Positions 38,599 through 53,200 of a stretch of 64,000 bases of DNA are shown piece after piece. The position numbers and the translations under genes are program-made. Positions within the stretch are counted from its first letter, which is position 1, and each line of letters begins with the position of its first letter. A model generated the notes under the pieces. The model searched no databases, was not told where the DNA came from, and saw nothing but the letters and a program-made list of their open reading frames with translations. Origin of the DNA: Sabellastarte sp. h YS-2021 (taxonomy: Eukaryota; Annelida; Polychaeta; Sabellida; Sabellidae); NCBI GenBank assembly GCA_964017235.1, contig CAXHLB010000008.1:930001-994000 (forward strand), read 5' to 3'.

Positions 38599-41500
38599 AG
38601 GGGGTGGCACCAATAAATATGCAACAGCTTTGGGACTTACAGCTAGCAGTAAATCTGCTGCAGGGAGATTCTGCGACTTGGGATGAAATATACTTGTTGC
38701 AGTAATTCATATATACAGGGGGTCATGTTTCCACCATAACTAAGCCAAATATTGAGATATTATGCTGCAATTTGGTCCAAACACTGAGTAAAAATTACCA
38801 ATAAAGATGGAATAGCTTTGGCACCTTCGAATTGGGTTAATCTATGTCACATTGCTCTGTAACCTGCGATGGGGTAGTCTAGCTGCATAAAACCCATATA
38901 CCTGGGACGCCATTTTGGCAGGATAACTAAGCCAAATATTGGGATGTAATGCTGCAATTTGGGCCAAAGACTGAGGGGGTGGCACCAATAAATATGCAAC
39001 AGCTTTGGGACTTACAGCTAGCAGTAAATCTGCTGCAGGGAGATTCTGCGACTTGGGATGAAATATACTGGTTGCAGTAATTCATATATACAGGGGGTCA
39101 TGTTTCCACCATAACTAAGCCAAATATTGAGATATTATGCTGCAATTTGGTCCAAACACTGAGTAAAAATTACCAATAAAGATGGAATAGCTTTGGCACC
39201 TTCGAATTGGGTTAATCTATGTCACATTGCTCTGTAACCTGCAATGGGGTGGTCTAGCTGCATAAAACCCATATACCTGGGGCGCCATTTTGGCAGCAGG
39301 GCTAAGCCAGATATTGGGATGTAATGCTGCAATTTGGGCCAAAGACTAAGGGGGTGGCACCAATAAATATGCAACAGCTTTGGGACTTACAGCTAGCAGT
39401 AAATCTGCTGCAGGGAGATTCTGCGACTTGGGATGAAATATACTTGTTGCAGTAATTCATATATACAGGGGGTCATGTTTCCACCATAACTAAGCCAAAT
39501 ATTGAGATATTATGCTGCAATTTGGTCCAAACACTGAGTAAAAATTACCAATAAAGATGGAATAGCTTTGGCACCTTCGAATTGGGTTAATCTATGTCAC
39601 ATTGCTCTGTAACCTGCGATGGGGTAGTCTAGCTGCATAAAACCCATATACCTGGGACGCCATTTTGGCAGGATAACTAAGCCAAATATTGGGATGTAAT
39701 GCTGCAATTTGGGCCAAAGACTGAGGGGGTGGCACCAATAAATATGCAACAGCTTTGGGACTTACAGCTAGCAGTAAATCTGCTGCAGGGAGATTCTGCG
39801 ACTTGGGATGAAATATACTTGTTGCAGTAATTCATATATACAGGGGGTCATGTTTCCACCATAACTAAGCCAAATATTGAGATATTATGCTGCAATTTGG
39901 TCCAAACACTGAGTAAAAATTACCAATAAAGATGGAATAGCTTTGGCACCTTCGAATTGGGTTAATCTATGTCACATTGCTCTGTAACCTGCGATGGGGT
40001 AGTCTAGCTGCATAAAACCCATATACCTGGGACGCCATTTTGGCAGGATAACTAAGCCAAATATTGGGATGTAATGCTGCAATTTGGGCCAAAGACTGAG
40101 GGGGTGGCACCAATAAATATGCAACAGCTTTGGGACTTACAGCTAGCAGTAAATCTGCTGCAGGGAGATTCTGCGACTTGGGATGAAATATACTGGTTGC
40201 AGTAATTCATATATACAGGGGGTCATGTTTCCACCATAACTAAGCCAAATATTGAGATATTATGCTGCAATTTGGTCCAAACACTGAGTAAAAATTACCA
40301 ATAAAGATGGAATAGCTTTGGCACCTTCGAATTGGGTTAATCTATGTCACATTGCTCTGTAACCTGCAATGGGGTGGTCTAGCTGCATAAAACCCATATA
40401 CCTGGGGCGCCATTTTGGCAGCAGGGCTAAGCCAGATATTGGGATGTAATGCTGCAATTTGGGCCAAAGACTAAGGGGGTGGCACCAATAAATATGCAAC
40501 AGCTTTGGGACTTACAGCTAGCAGTAAATCTGCTGCAGGGAGATTCTGCGACTTGGGATGAAATATACTTGTTGCAGTAATTCATATATACAGGGGGTCA
40601 TGTTTCCACCATAACTAAGCCAAATATTGAGATATTATGCTGCAATTTGGTCCAAACACTGAGTAAAAATTACCAATAAAGATGGAATAGCTTTGGCACC
40701 TTCGAATTGGGTTAATCTATGTCACATTGCTCTGTAACCTGCGATGGGGTAGACTAGCTGCATAAAACCCATATACCTGGGACGCCATTTTGGCAGGATA
40801 ACTAAGCCAAATATTGGGATGTAATGCTGCAATTTGGGCCAAAGACTGAGGGGGTGGCACCAATAAATATGCAACAGCTTTGGGACTTACAGCTAGCAGT
40901 AAATCTGCTGCAGGGAGATTCTGCGACTTGGGATGAAATATACTGATTGCAGTAATTCATATATACAGGGGGTCATGTTTCCACCATAACTAAGCCAAAT
41001 ATTGAGATATTATGCTGCAATTTGGTCCAAACACTGAGTAAAAATTACCAATAAAGATGGAATAGCTTTGGCACCTTCGAATTGGGTTAATCTATGTCAC
41101 ATTGCTCTGTAACCTGCAATGGGGTGGTCTAGCTGCATAAAACCCATATACCTGGGGCGCCATTTTGGCAGCAGGGCTAAGCCAGATATTGGGATGTAAT
41201 GCTGCAATTTGGGCCAAAGACTAAGGGGGTGGCACCAATAAATATGCAACAGCTTTGGGACTGACAGCTAGCAGTAAATCTGCTGCAGGGAGATTCTGCG
41301 ACTTGGGATGAAATATACTTGTTGCAGTAATTCATATATACAGGGGGTCATGTTTCCACCATAACTAAGCCAAATATTGAGATATTATGCTGCAATTTGG
41401 TCCAAACACTGAGTAAAAATTACCAATAAAGATGGAATAGCTTTGGCACCTTCGAATTGGGTTAATCTATGTCACATTGCTCTGTAACCTGCAATGGGGT

Positions 41501-43194
41501 GGTCTAGCTGCATAAAACCCATATACCTGGGGCGCCATTTTGGCAGCAGGGCTAAGCCAGATATTGGGATGTAATGCTGCAATTTGGGCCAAAGACTAAG
41601 GGGGTGGCACCAATAAATATGCAACAGCTTTGGGACTTACAGCTAGCAGTAAATCTGCTGCAGGGAGATTCTGCGACTTGGGATGAAATATACTTGTTGC
41701 AGTAATTCATATATACAGGGGGTCATGTTTCCACCATAACTAAGCCAAATATTGAGATATTATGCTGCAATTTGGTCCAAACACTGAGTAAAAATTACCA
41801 ATAAAGATGGAATAGCTTTGGCACCTTCGAATTGGGTTAATCTATGTCACATTGCTCTGTAACCTGCGATGGGGTAGACTAGCTGCATAAAACCCATATA
41901 CCTGGGACGCCATTTTGGCAGGATAACTAAGCCAAATATTGGGATGTAATGCTGCAATTTGGGCCAAAGACTGAGGGGGTGGCACCAATAAATATGCAAC
42001 AGCTTTGGGACTTACAGCTAGCAGTAAATCTGCTGCAGGGAGATTCTGCGACTTGGGATGAAATATACTGGTTGCAGTAATTCATATATACAGGGGGTCA
42101 TGTTTCCACCATAACTAAGCCAAATATTGAGATATTATGCTGCAATTTGGTCCAAACACTGAGTAAAAATTACCAATAAAGATGGAATAGCTTTGGCACC
42201 TTCGAATTGGGTTAATCTATGTCACATTGCTCTGTAACCTGCAATGGGGTGGTCTAGCTGCATAAAACCCATATACCTGGGGCGCCATTTTGGCAGCAGG
42301 GCTAAGCCAGATATTGGGATGTAATGCTGCAATTTGGGCCAAAGACTAAGGGGGTGGCACCAATAAATATGCAACAGCTTTGGGACTGACAGCTAGCAGT
42401 AAATCTGCTGCAGGGAGATTCTGCGACTTGGGATGAAATATACTTGTTGCAGTAATTCATATATACAGGGGGTCATGTTTCCACCATAACTAAGCCAAAT
42501 ATTGAGATATTATGCTGCAATTTGGTCCAAACACTGAGTAAAAATTACCAATAAAGATGGAATAGCTTTGGCACCTTCGAATTGGGTTAATCTATGTCAC
42601 ATTGCTCTGTAACCTGCAATGGGGTGGTCTAGCTGCATAAAACCCATATACCTGGGGCGCCATTTTGGCAGCAGGGCTAAGCCAGATATTGGGATGTAAT
42701 GCTGCAATTTGGGCCAAAGACTAAGGGGGTGGCACCAATAAATATGCAACAGCTTTGGGACTTACAGCTAGCAGTAAATCTGCTGCAGGGAGATTCTGCG
42801 ACTTGGGATGAAATATACTTGTTGCAGTAATTCATATATACAGGGGGTCATGTTTCCACCATAACTAAGCCAAATATTGAGATATTATGCTGCAATTTGG
42901 TCCAAACACTGAGTAAAAATTACCAATAAAGATGGAATAGCTTTGGCACCTTCGAATTGGGTTAATCTATGTCACATTGCTCTGTAACCTGCGATGGGGT
43001 AGTCTAGCTGCATAAAACCCATATACCTGGGACGCCATTTTGGCAGGATAACTAAGCCAAATATTGGGATGTAATGCTGCAATTTGGGCCAAAGACTGAG
43101 GGGGTGGCACCAATAAATATGCAACAGCTTTGGGACTTACAGCTAGCAGTAAATCTGCTGCAGGGAGATTCTGCGACTTGGGATGAAATATACT
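38599..43194. repeat. 18-monomer-offset duplicate, copy 2 (partner 31849-36444)
   Basis: k103-k114 repeat k85-k96 at an offset of 6750 bp, with A253 at 40753 and 41878. A private G-to-A at monomer position 71 (40946, giving CTGATTGC) arose after the duplication. A shorter run of QA, SB and PB trimers (k97-k102) separates the two copies. Confidence 0.8.
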
Positions 43195-44625
43195 GGTTGC
43201 AGTAATTCATATATACAGGGGGTCATGTTTCCACCATAACTAAGCCAAATATTGAGATATTATGCTGCAATTTGGTCCAAACACTGAGTAAAAATTACCA
43301 ATAAAGATGGAATAGCTTTGGCACCTTCGAATTGGGTTAATCTATGTCACATTGCTCTGTAACCTGCAATGGGGTGGTCTAGCTGCATAAAACCCATATA
43401 CCTGGGGCGCCATTTTGGCAGCAGGGCTAAGCCAGATATTGGGATGTAATGCTGCAATTTGGGCCAAAGACTAAGGGGGTGGCACCAATAAATATGCAAC
43501 AGCTTTGGGACTTACAGCTAGCAGTAAATCTGCTGCAGGGAGATTCTGCGACTTGGGATGAAATATACTTGTTGCAGTAATTCATATATACAGGGGGTCA
43601 TGTTTCCACCATAACTAAGCCAAATATTGAGATATTATGCTGCAATTTGGTCCAAACACTGAGTAAAAATTACCAATAAAGATGGAATAGCTTTGGCACC
43701 TTCGAATTGGGTTAATCTATGTCACATTGCTCTGTAACCTGCGATGGGGTAGTCTAGCTGCATAAAACCCATATACCTGGGACGCCATTTTGGCAGGATA
43801 ACTAAGCCAAATATTGGGATGTAATGCTGCAATTTGGGCCAAAGACTGAGGGGGTGGCACCAATAAATATGCAACAGCTTTGGGACTTACAGCTAGCAGT
43901 AAATCTGCTGCAGGGAGATTCTGCGACTTGGGATGAAATATACTTGTTGCAGTAATTCATATATACAGGGGGTCATGTTTCCACCATAACTAAGCCAAAT
44001 ATTGAGATATTATGCTGCAATTTGGTCCAAACACTGAGTAAAAATTACCAATAAAGATGGAATAGCTTTGGCACCTTCGAATTGGGTTAATCTATGTCAC
44101 ATTGCTCTGTAACCTGCAATGGGGTGGTCTAGCTGCATAAAACCCATATACCTGGGGCGCCATTTTGGCAGCAGGGCTAAGCCAGATATTGGGATGTAAT
44201 GCTGCAATTTGGGCCAAAGACTAAGGGGGTGGCACCAATAAATATGCAACAGCTTTGGGACTGACAGCTAGCAGTAAATCTGCTGCAGGGAGATTCTGCG
44301 ACTTGGGATGAAATATACTTGTTGCAGTAATTCATATATACAGGGGGTCATGTTTCCACCATAACTAAGCCAAATATTGAGATATTATGCTGCAATTTGG
44401 TCCAAACACTGAGTAAAAATTACCAATAAAGATGGAATAGCTTTGGCACCTTCGAATTGGGTTAATCTATGTCACATTGCTCTGTAACCTGCAATGGGGT
44501 GGTCTAGCTGCATAAAACCCATATACCTGGGGCGCCATTTTGGCAGCAGGGCTAAGCCAGATATTGGGATGTAATGCTGCAATTTGGGCCAAAGACTAAG
44601 GGGGTGGCACCAATAAATATGCAAC

Positions 44626-45000
44626 AGCTTTGGGACTGACAGCTAGCAGTAAATCTGCTGCAGGGAGATTCTGCGACTTGGGATGAAATATACTTGTTGC
44701 AGTAATTCATATATACAGGGGGTCATGTTTCCACCATAACTAAGCCAAATATTGAGATATTATGCTGCAATTTGGTCCAAACACTGAGTAAAAATTACCA
44801 ATAAAGATGGAATAGCTTTGGCACCTTCGAATTGGGTTAATCTATGTCACATTGCTCTGTAACCTGCGATGGGGTAGTCTAGCTGCATAAAACCCATATA
44901 CCTGGGACGCCATTTTGGCAGGATAACTAAACCAAATATTGGGATGTAATGCTGCAATTTGGGCCAAAGACTGAGGGGGTGGCACCAATAAATATGCAAC
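44626..45000. repeat. Monomer k119, PA with private A306
   Basis: PA monomer with G to A at monomer position 306 (44931, ACTAAACC), inside the conserved Y core, in a base otherwise constant in both halves and both forms. It lies at the junction of the trimer block and the RA-SB dimer field and follows another P monomer (PB at 44251). Confidence 0.85.
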
Positions 45001-48000
45001 AGCTTTGGGACTTACAGCTAGCAGTAAATCTGCTGCAGGGAGATTCTGCGACTTGGGATGAAATATACTGGTTGCAGTAATTCATATATACAGAGGGTCA
45101 TGTTTCCACCATAACTAAGCCAAATATTGAGATATTATGCTGCAATTTGGTCCAAACACTGAGTAAAAATTACCAATAAAGATGGAATAGCTTTGGCACC
45201 TTCGAATTGGGTTAATCTATGTCACATTGCTCTGTAACCTGCAATGGGGTGGTCTAGCTGCATAAAACCCATATACCTGGGGCGCCATTTTGGCAGCAGG
45301 GCTAAGCCAGATATTGGGATGTAATGCTGCAATTTGGGCCAAAGACTAAGGGGGTGGCACCAATAAATATGCAACAGCTTTGGGACTTACAGCTAGCAGT
45401 AAATCTGCTGCAGGGAGATTCTGCGACTTGGGATGAAATATACTGGTTGCAGTAATTCATATATACAGAGGGTCATGTTTCCACCATAACTAAGCCAAAT
45501 ATTGAGATATTATGCTGCAATTTGGTCCAAACACTGAGTAAAAATTACCAATAAAGATGGAATAGCTTTGGCACCTTCGAATTGGGTTAATCTATGTCAC
45601 ATTGCTCTGTAACCTGCGATGGGGTAGTCTAGCTGCATAAAACCCATATACCTGGGACGCCATTTTGGCAGGATAACTAAGCCAAATATTGGGATGTAAT
45701 GCTGCAATTTGGGCCAAAGACTGAGGGGGTGGCACCAATAAATATGCAACAGCTTTGGGACTTACAGCTAGCAGTAAATCTGCTGCAGGGAGATTCTGCG
45801 ACTTGGGATGAAATATACTGGTTGCAGTAATTCATATATACAGGGGGTCATGTTTCCACCATAACTAAGCCAAATATTGAGATATTATGCTGCAATTTGG
45901 TCCAAACACTGAGTAAAAATTACCAATAAAGATGGAATAGCTTTGGCACCTTCGAATTGGGTTAATCTATGTCACATTGCTCTGTAACCTGCAATGGGGT
46001 GGTCTAGCTGCATAAAACCCATATACCTGGGGCGCCATTTTGGCAGCAGGGCTAAGCCAGATATTGGGATGTAATGCTGCAATTTGGGCCAAAGACTAAG
46101 GGGGTGGCACCAATAAATATGCAACAGCTTTGGGACTTACAGCTAGCAGTAAATCTGCTGCAGGGAGATTCTGCGACTTGGGATGAAATATACTGGTTGC
46201 AGTAATTCATATATACAGAGGGTCATGTTTCCACCATAACTAAGCCAAATATTGAGATATTATGCTGCAATTTGGTCCAAACACTGAGTAAAAATTACCA
46301 ATAAAGATGGAATAGCTTTGGCACCTTCGAATTGGGTTAATCTATGTCACATTGCTCTGTAACCTGCGATGGGGTAGTCTAGCTGCATAAAACCCATATA
46401 CCTGGGACGCCATTTTGGCAGGATAACTAAGCCAAATATTGGGATGTAATGCTGCAATTTGGGCCAAAGACTGAGGGGGTGGCACCAATAAATATGCAAC
46501 AGCTTTGGGACTTACAGCTAGCAGTAAATCTGCTGCAGGGAGATTCTGCGACTTGGGATGAAATATACTGGTTGCAGTAATTCATATATACAGGGGGTCA
46601 TGTTTCCACCATAACTAAGCCAAATATTGAGATATTATGCTGCAATTTGGTCCAAACACTGAGTAAAAATTACCAATAAAGATGGAATAGCTTTGGCACC
46701 TTCGAATTGGGTTAATCTATGTCACATTGCTCTGTAACCTGCAATGGGGTGGTCTAGCTGCATAAAACCCATATACCTGGGGCGCCATTTTGGCAGCAGG
46801 GCTAAGCCAGATATTGGGATGTAATGCTGCAATTTGGGCCAAAGACTAAGGGGGTGGCACCAATAAATATGCAACAGCTTTGGGACTTACAGCTAGCAGT
46901 AAATCTGCTGCAGGGAGATTCTGCGACTTGGGATGAAATATACTGGTTGCAGTAATTCATATATACAGAGGGTCATGTTTCCACCATAACTAAGCCAAAT
47001 ATTGAGATATTATGCTGCAATTTGGTCCAAACACTGAGTAAAAATTACCAATAAAGATGGAATAGCTTTGGCACCTTCGAATTGGGTTAATCTATGTCAC
47101 ATTGCTCTGTAACCTGCGATGGGGTAGTCTAGCTGCATAAAACCCATATACCTGGGACGCCATTTTGGCAGGATAACTAAGCCAAATATTGGGATGTAAT
47201 GCTGCAATTTGGGCCAAAGACTGAGGGGGTGGCACCAATAAATATGCAACAGCTTTGGGACTTACAGCTAGCAGTAAATCTGCTGCAGGGAGATTCTGCG
47301 ACTTGGGATGAAATATACTGGTTGCAGTAATTCATATATACAGGGGGTCATGTTTCCACCATAACTAAGCCAAATATTGAGATATTATGCTGCAATTTGG
47401 TCCAAACACTGAGTAAAAATTACCAATAAAGATGGAATAGCTTTGGCACCTTCGAATTGGGTTAATCTATGTCACATTGCTCTGTAACCTGCAATGGGGT
47501 GGTCTAGCTGCATAAAACCCATATACCTGGGGCGCCATTTTGGCAGCAGGGCTAAGCCAGATATTGGGATGTAATGCTGCAATTTGGGCCAAAGACTAAG
47601 GGGGTGGCACCAATAAATATGCAACAGCTTTGGGACTTACAGCTAGCAGTAAATCTGCTGCAGGGAGATTCTGCGACTTGGGATGAAATATACTTGTTGC
47701 AGTAATTCATATATACAGGGGGTCATGTTTCCACCATAACTAAGCCAAATATTGAGATATTATGCTGCAATTTGGTCCAAACACTGAGTAAAAATTACCA
47801 ATAAAGATGGAATAGCTTTGGCACCTTCGAATTGGGTTAATCTATGTCACATTGCTCTGTAACCTGCGATGGGGTAGTCTAGCTGCATAAAACCCATATA
47901 CCTGGGACGCCATTTTGGCAGGATAACTAAGCCAAATATTGGGATGTAATGCTGCAATTTGGGCCAAAGACTGAGGGGGTGGCACCAATAAATATGCAAC

Positions 48001-50250
48001 AGCTTTGGGACTTACAGCTAGCAGTAAATCTGCTGCAGGGAGATTCTGCGACTTGGGATGAAATATACTGGTTGCAGTAATTCATATATACAGGGGGTCA
48101 TGTTTCCACCATAACTAAGCCAAATATTGAGATATTATGCTGCAATTTGGTCCAAACACTGAGTAAAAATTACCAATAAAGATGGAATAGCTTTGGCACC
48201 TTCGAATTGGGTTAATCTATGTCACATTGCTCTGTAACCTGCAATGGGGTGGTCTAGCTGCATAAAACCCATATACCTGGGGCGCCATTTTGGCAGCAGG
48301 GCTAAGCCAGATATTGGGATGTAATGCTGCAATTTGGGCCAAAGACTAAGGGGGTGGCACCAATAAATATGCAACAGCTTTGGGACTTACAGCTAGCAGT
48401 AAATCTGCTGCAGGGAGATTCTGCGACTTGGGATGAAATATACTGGTTGCAGTAATTCATATATACAGAGGGTCATGTTTCCACCATAACTAAGCCAAAT
48501 ATTGAGATATTATGCTGCAATTTGGTCCAAACACTGAGTAAAAATTACCAATAAAGATGGAATAGCTTTGGCACCTTCGAATTGGGTTAATCTATGTCAC
48601 ATTGCTCTGTAACCTGCGATGGGGTAGTCTAGCTGCATAAAACCCATATACCTGGGACGCCATTTTGGCAGGATAACTAAGCCAAATATTGGGATGTAAT
48701 GCTGCAATTTGGGCCAAAGACTGAGGGGGTGGCACCAATAAATATGCAACAGCTTTGGGACTTACAGCTAGCAGTAAATCTGCTGCAGGGAGATTCTGCG
48801 ACTTGGGATGAAATATACTGGTTGCAGTAATTCATATATACAGGGGGTCATGTTTCCACCATAACTAAGCCAAATATTGAGATATTATGCTGCAATTTGG
48901 TCCAAACACTGAGTAAAAATTACCAATAAAGATGGAATAGCTTTGGCACCTTCGAATTGGGTTAATCTATGTCACATTGCTCTGTAACCTGCAATGGGGT
49001 GGTCTAGCTGCATAAAACCCATATACCTGGGGCGCCATTTTGGCAGCAGGGCTAAGCCAGATATTGGGATGTAATGCTGCAATTTGGGCCAAAGACTAAG
49101 GGGGTGGCACCAATAAATATGCAACAGCTTTGGGACTTACAGCTAGCAGTAAATCTGCTGCAGGGAGATTCTGCGACTTGGGATGAAATATACTGGTTGC
49201 AGTAATTCATATATACAGAGGGTCATGTTTCCACCATAACTAAGCCAAATATTGAGATATTATGCTGCAATTTGGTCCAAACACTGAGTAAAAATTACCA
49301 ATAAAGATGGAATAGCTTTGGCACCTTCGAATTGGGTTAATCTATGTCACATTGCTCTGTAACCTGCGATGGGGTAGTCTAGCTGCATAAAACCCATATA
49401 CCTGGGACGCCATTTTGGCAGGATAACTAAGCCAAATATTGGGATGTAATGCTGCAATTTGGGCCAAAGACTGAGGGGGTGGCACCAATAAATATGCAAC
49501 AGCTTTGGGACTTACAGCTAGCAGTAAATCTGCTGCAGGGAGATTCTGCGACTTGGGATGAAATATACTGGTTGCAGTAATTCATATATACAGGGGGTCA
49601 TGTTTCCACCATAACTAAGCCAAATATTGAGATATTATGCTGCAATTTGGTCCAAACACTGAGTAAAAATTACCAATAAAGATGGAATAGCTTTGGCACC
49701 TTCGAATTGGGTTAATCTATGTCACATTGCTCTGTAACCTGCAATGGGGTGGTCTAGCTGCATAAAACCCATATACCTGGGGCGCCATTTTGGCAGCAGG
49801 GCTAAGCCAGATATTGGGATGTAATGCTGCAATTTGGGCCAAAGACTAAGGGGGTGGCACCAATAAATATGCAACAGCTTTGGGACTTACAGCTAGCAGT
49901 AAATCTGCTGCAGGGAGATTCTGCGACTTGGGATGAAATATACTTGTTGCAGTAATTCATATATACAGGGGGTCATGTTTCCACCATAACTAAGCCAAAT
50001 ATTGAGATATTATGCTGCAATTTGGTCCAAACACTGAGTAAAAATTACCAATAAAGATGGAATAGCTTTGGCACCTTCGAATTGGGTTAATCTATGTCAC
50101 ATTGCTCTGTAACCTGCGATGGGGTAGTCTAGCTGCATAAAACCCATATACCTGGGACGCCATTTTGGCAGGATAACTAAGCCAAATATTGGGATGTAAT
50201 GCTGCAATTTGGGCCAAAGACTGAGGGGGTGGCACCAATAAATATGCAAC
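45001..50250. repeat. RA-SB 750-bp dimer field, k120-k133
   Basis: Order is RB RA SB RA SB RA SB QA SB RA SB RA SB QA. A and B forms alternate strictly through the block, and left halves alternate R and S except for Q at 47626 and 49876. The two QA copies are six monomers (2250 bp) apart, giving a weaker 6-mer period over the 2-mer. No private substitution was noticed here, so the field looks young. Confidence 0.85.
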
Positions 50251-53200
50251 AGCTTTGGGACTTACAGCTAGCAGTAAATCTGCTGCAGGGAGATTCTGCG
50301 ACTTGGGATGAAATATACTGGTTGCAGTAATTCATATATACAGAGGGTCATGTTTCCACCATAACTAAGCCAAATATTGAGATATTATGCTGCAATTTGG
50401 TCCAAACACTGAGTAAAAATTACCAATAAAGATGGAATAGCTTTGGCACCTTCGAATTGGGTTAATCTATGTCACATTGCTCTGTAACCTGCAATGGGGT
50501 GGTCTAGCTGCATAAAACCCATATACCTGGGGCGCCATTTTGGCAGCAGGGCTAAGCCAGATATTGGGATGTAATGCTGCAATTTGGGCCAAAGACTAAG
50601 GGGGTGGCACCAATAAATATGCAACAGCTTTGGGACTGACAGCTAGCAGTAAATCTGCTGCAGGGAGATTCTGCGACTTGGGATGAAATATACTTGTTGC
50701 AGTAATTCATATATACAGGGGGTCATGTTTCCACCATAACTAAGCCAAATATTGAGATATTATGCTGCAATTTGGTCCAAACACTGAGTAAAAATTACCA
50801 ATAAAGATGGAATAGCTTTGGCACCTTCGAATTGGGTTAATCTATGTCACATTGCTCTGTAACCTGCAATGGGGTGGTCTAGCTGCATAAAACCCATATA
50901 CCTGGGGCGCCATTTTGGCAGCAGGGCTAAGCCAGATATTGGGATGTAATGCTGCAATTTGGGCCAAAGACTAAGGGGGTGGCACCAATAAATATGCAAC
51001 AGCTTTGGGACTGACAGCTAGCAGTAAATCTGCTGCAGGGAGATTCTGCGACTTGGGATGAAATATACTTGTTGCAGTAATTCATATATACAGGGGGTCA
51101 TGTTTCCACCATAACTAAGCCAAATATTGAGATATTATGCTGCAATTTGGTCCAAACACTGAGTAAAAATTACCAATAAAGATGGAATAGCTTTGGCACC
51201 TTCGAATTGGGTTAATCTATGTCACATTGCTCTGTAACCTGCGATGGGGTAGTCTAGCTGCATAAAACCCATATACCTGGGACGCCATTTTGGCAGGATA
51301 ACTAAGCCAAATATTGGGATGTAATGCTGCAATTTGGGCCAAAGACTGAGGGGGTGGCACCAATAAATATGCAACAGCTTTGGGACTTACAGCTAGCAGT
51401 AAATCTGCTGCAGGGAGATTCTGCGACTTGGGATGAAATATACTGGTTGCAGTAATTCATATATACAGAGGGTCATGTTTCCACCATAACTAAGCCAAAT
51501 ATTGAGATATTATGCTGCAATTTGGTCCAAACACTGAGTAAAAATTACCAATAAAGATGGAATAGCTTTGGCACCTTCGAATTGGGTTAATCTATGTCAC
51601 ATTGCTCTGTAACCTGCAATGGGGTGGTCTAGCTGCATAAAACCCATATACCTGGGGCGCCATTTTGGCAGCAGGGCTAAGCCAGATATTGGGATGTAAT
51701 GCTGCAATTTGGGCCAAAGACTAAGGGGGTGGCACCAATAAATATGCAACAGCTTTGGGACTTACAGCTAGCAGTAAATCTGCTGCAGGGAGATTCTGCG
51801 ACTTGGGATGAAATATACTGGTTGCAGTAATTCATATATACAGAGGGTCATGTTTCCACCATAACTAAGCCAAATATTGAGATATTATGCTGCAATTTGG
51901 TCCAAACACTGAGTAAAAATTACCAATAAAGATGGAATAGCTTTGGCACCTTCGAATTGGGTTAATCTATGTCACATTGCTCTGTAACCTGCGATGGGGT
52001 AGTCTAGCTGCATAAAACCCATATACCTGGGACGCCATTTTGGCAGGATAACTAAGCCAAATATTGGGATGTAATGCTGCAATTTGGGCCAAAGACTGAG
52101 GGGGTGGCACCAATAAATATGCAACAGCTTTGGGACTTACAGCTAGCAGTAAATCTGCTGCAGGGAGATTCTGCGACTTGGGATGAAATATACTGGTTGC
52201 AGTAATTCATATATACAGGAGGTCATGTTTCCACCATAACTAAGCCAAATATTGAGATATTATGCTGCAATTTGGTCCAAACACTGAGTAAAAATTACCA
52301 ATAAAGATGGAATAGCTTTGGCACCTTCGAATTGGGTTAATCTATGTCACATTGCTCTGTAACCTGCAATGGGGTGGTCTAGCTGCATAAAACCCATATA
52401 CCTGGGGCGCCATTTTGGCAGCAGGGCTAAGCCAGATATTGGGATGTAATGCTGCAATTTGGGCCAAAGACTAAGGGGGTGGCACCAATAAATATGCAAC
52501 AGCTTTGGGACTTACAGCTAGCAGTAAATCTGCTGCAGGGAGATTCTGCGACTTGGGATGAAATATACTTGTTGCAGTAATTCATATATACAGGGGGTCA
52601 TGTTTCCACCATAACTAAGCCAAATATTGAGATATTATGCTGCAATTTGGTCCAAACACTGAGTAAAAATTACCAATAAAGATGGAATAGCTTTGGCACC
52701 TTCGAATTGGGTTAATCTATGTCACATTGCTCTGTAACCTGCGATGGGGTAGTCTAGCTGCATAAAACCCATATACCTGGGACGCCATTTTGGCAGGATA
52801 ACTAAGCCAAATATTGGGATGTAATGCTGCAATTTGGGCCAAAGACTGAGGGGGTGGCACCAATAAATATGCAACAGCTTTGGGACTTACAGCTAGCAGT
52901 AAATCTGCTGCAGGGAGATTCTGCGACTTGGGATGAAATATACTTGTTGCAGTAATTCATATATACAGGGGGTCATGTTTCCACCATAACTAAGCCAAAT
53001 ATTGAGATATTATGCTGCAATTTGGTCCAAACACTGAGTAAAAATTACCAATAAAGATGGAATAGCTTTGGCACCTTCGAATTGGGTTAATCTATGTCAC
53101 ATTGCTCTGTAACCTGCAATGGGGTGGTCTAGCTGCATAAAACCCATATACCTGGGGCGCCATTTTGGCAGCAGGGCTAAGCCAGATATTGGGATGTAAT

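Larger units (their letters stand above)
30001..45000. repeat. Trimer-rich block k80-k119
   Basis: Built mostly from 1125-bp trimers. Order is SB QA QA SB QA QA SB QA QA SB QA SB PB QA SB PB QA QA SB QA SB PB QA QA SB QA QA SB QA SB PB QA SB PB QA SB QA QB PB PA. R-type left halves are absent from the whole block, and PA occurs only in its last monomer. PB first appears here (34501). A253 marks four QA copies at 34003, 35128, 40753 and 41878 and is seen nowhere else. Confidence 0.85.
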
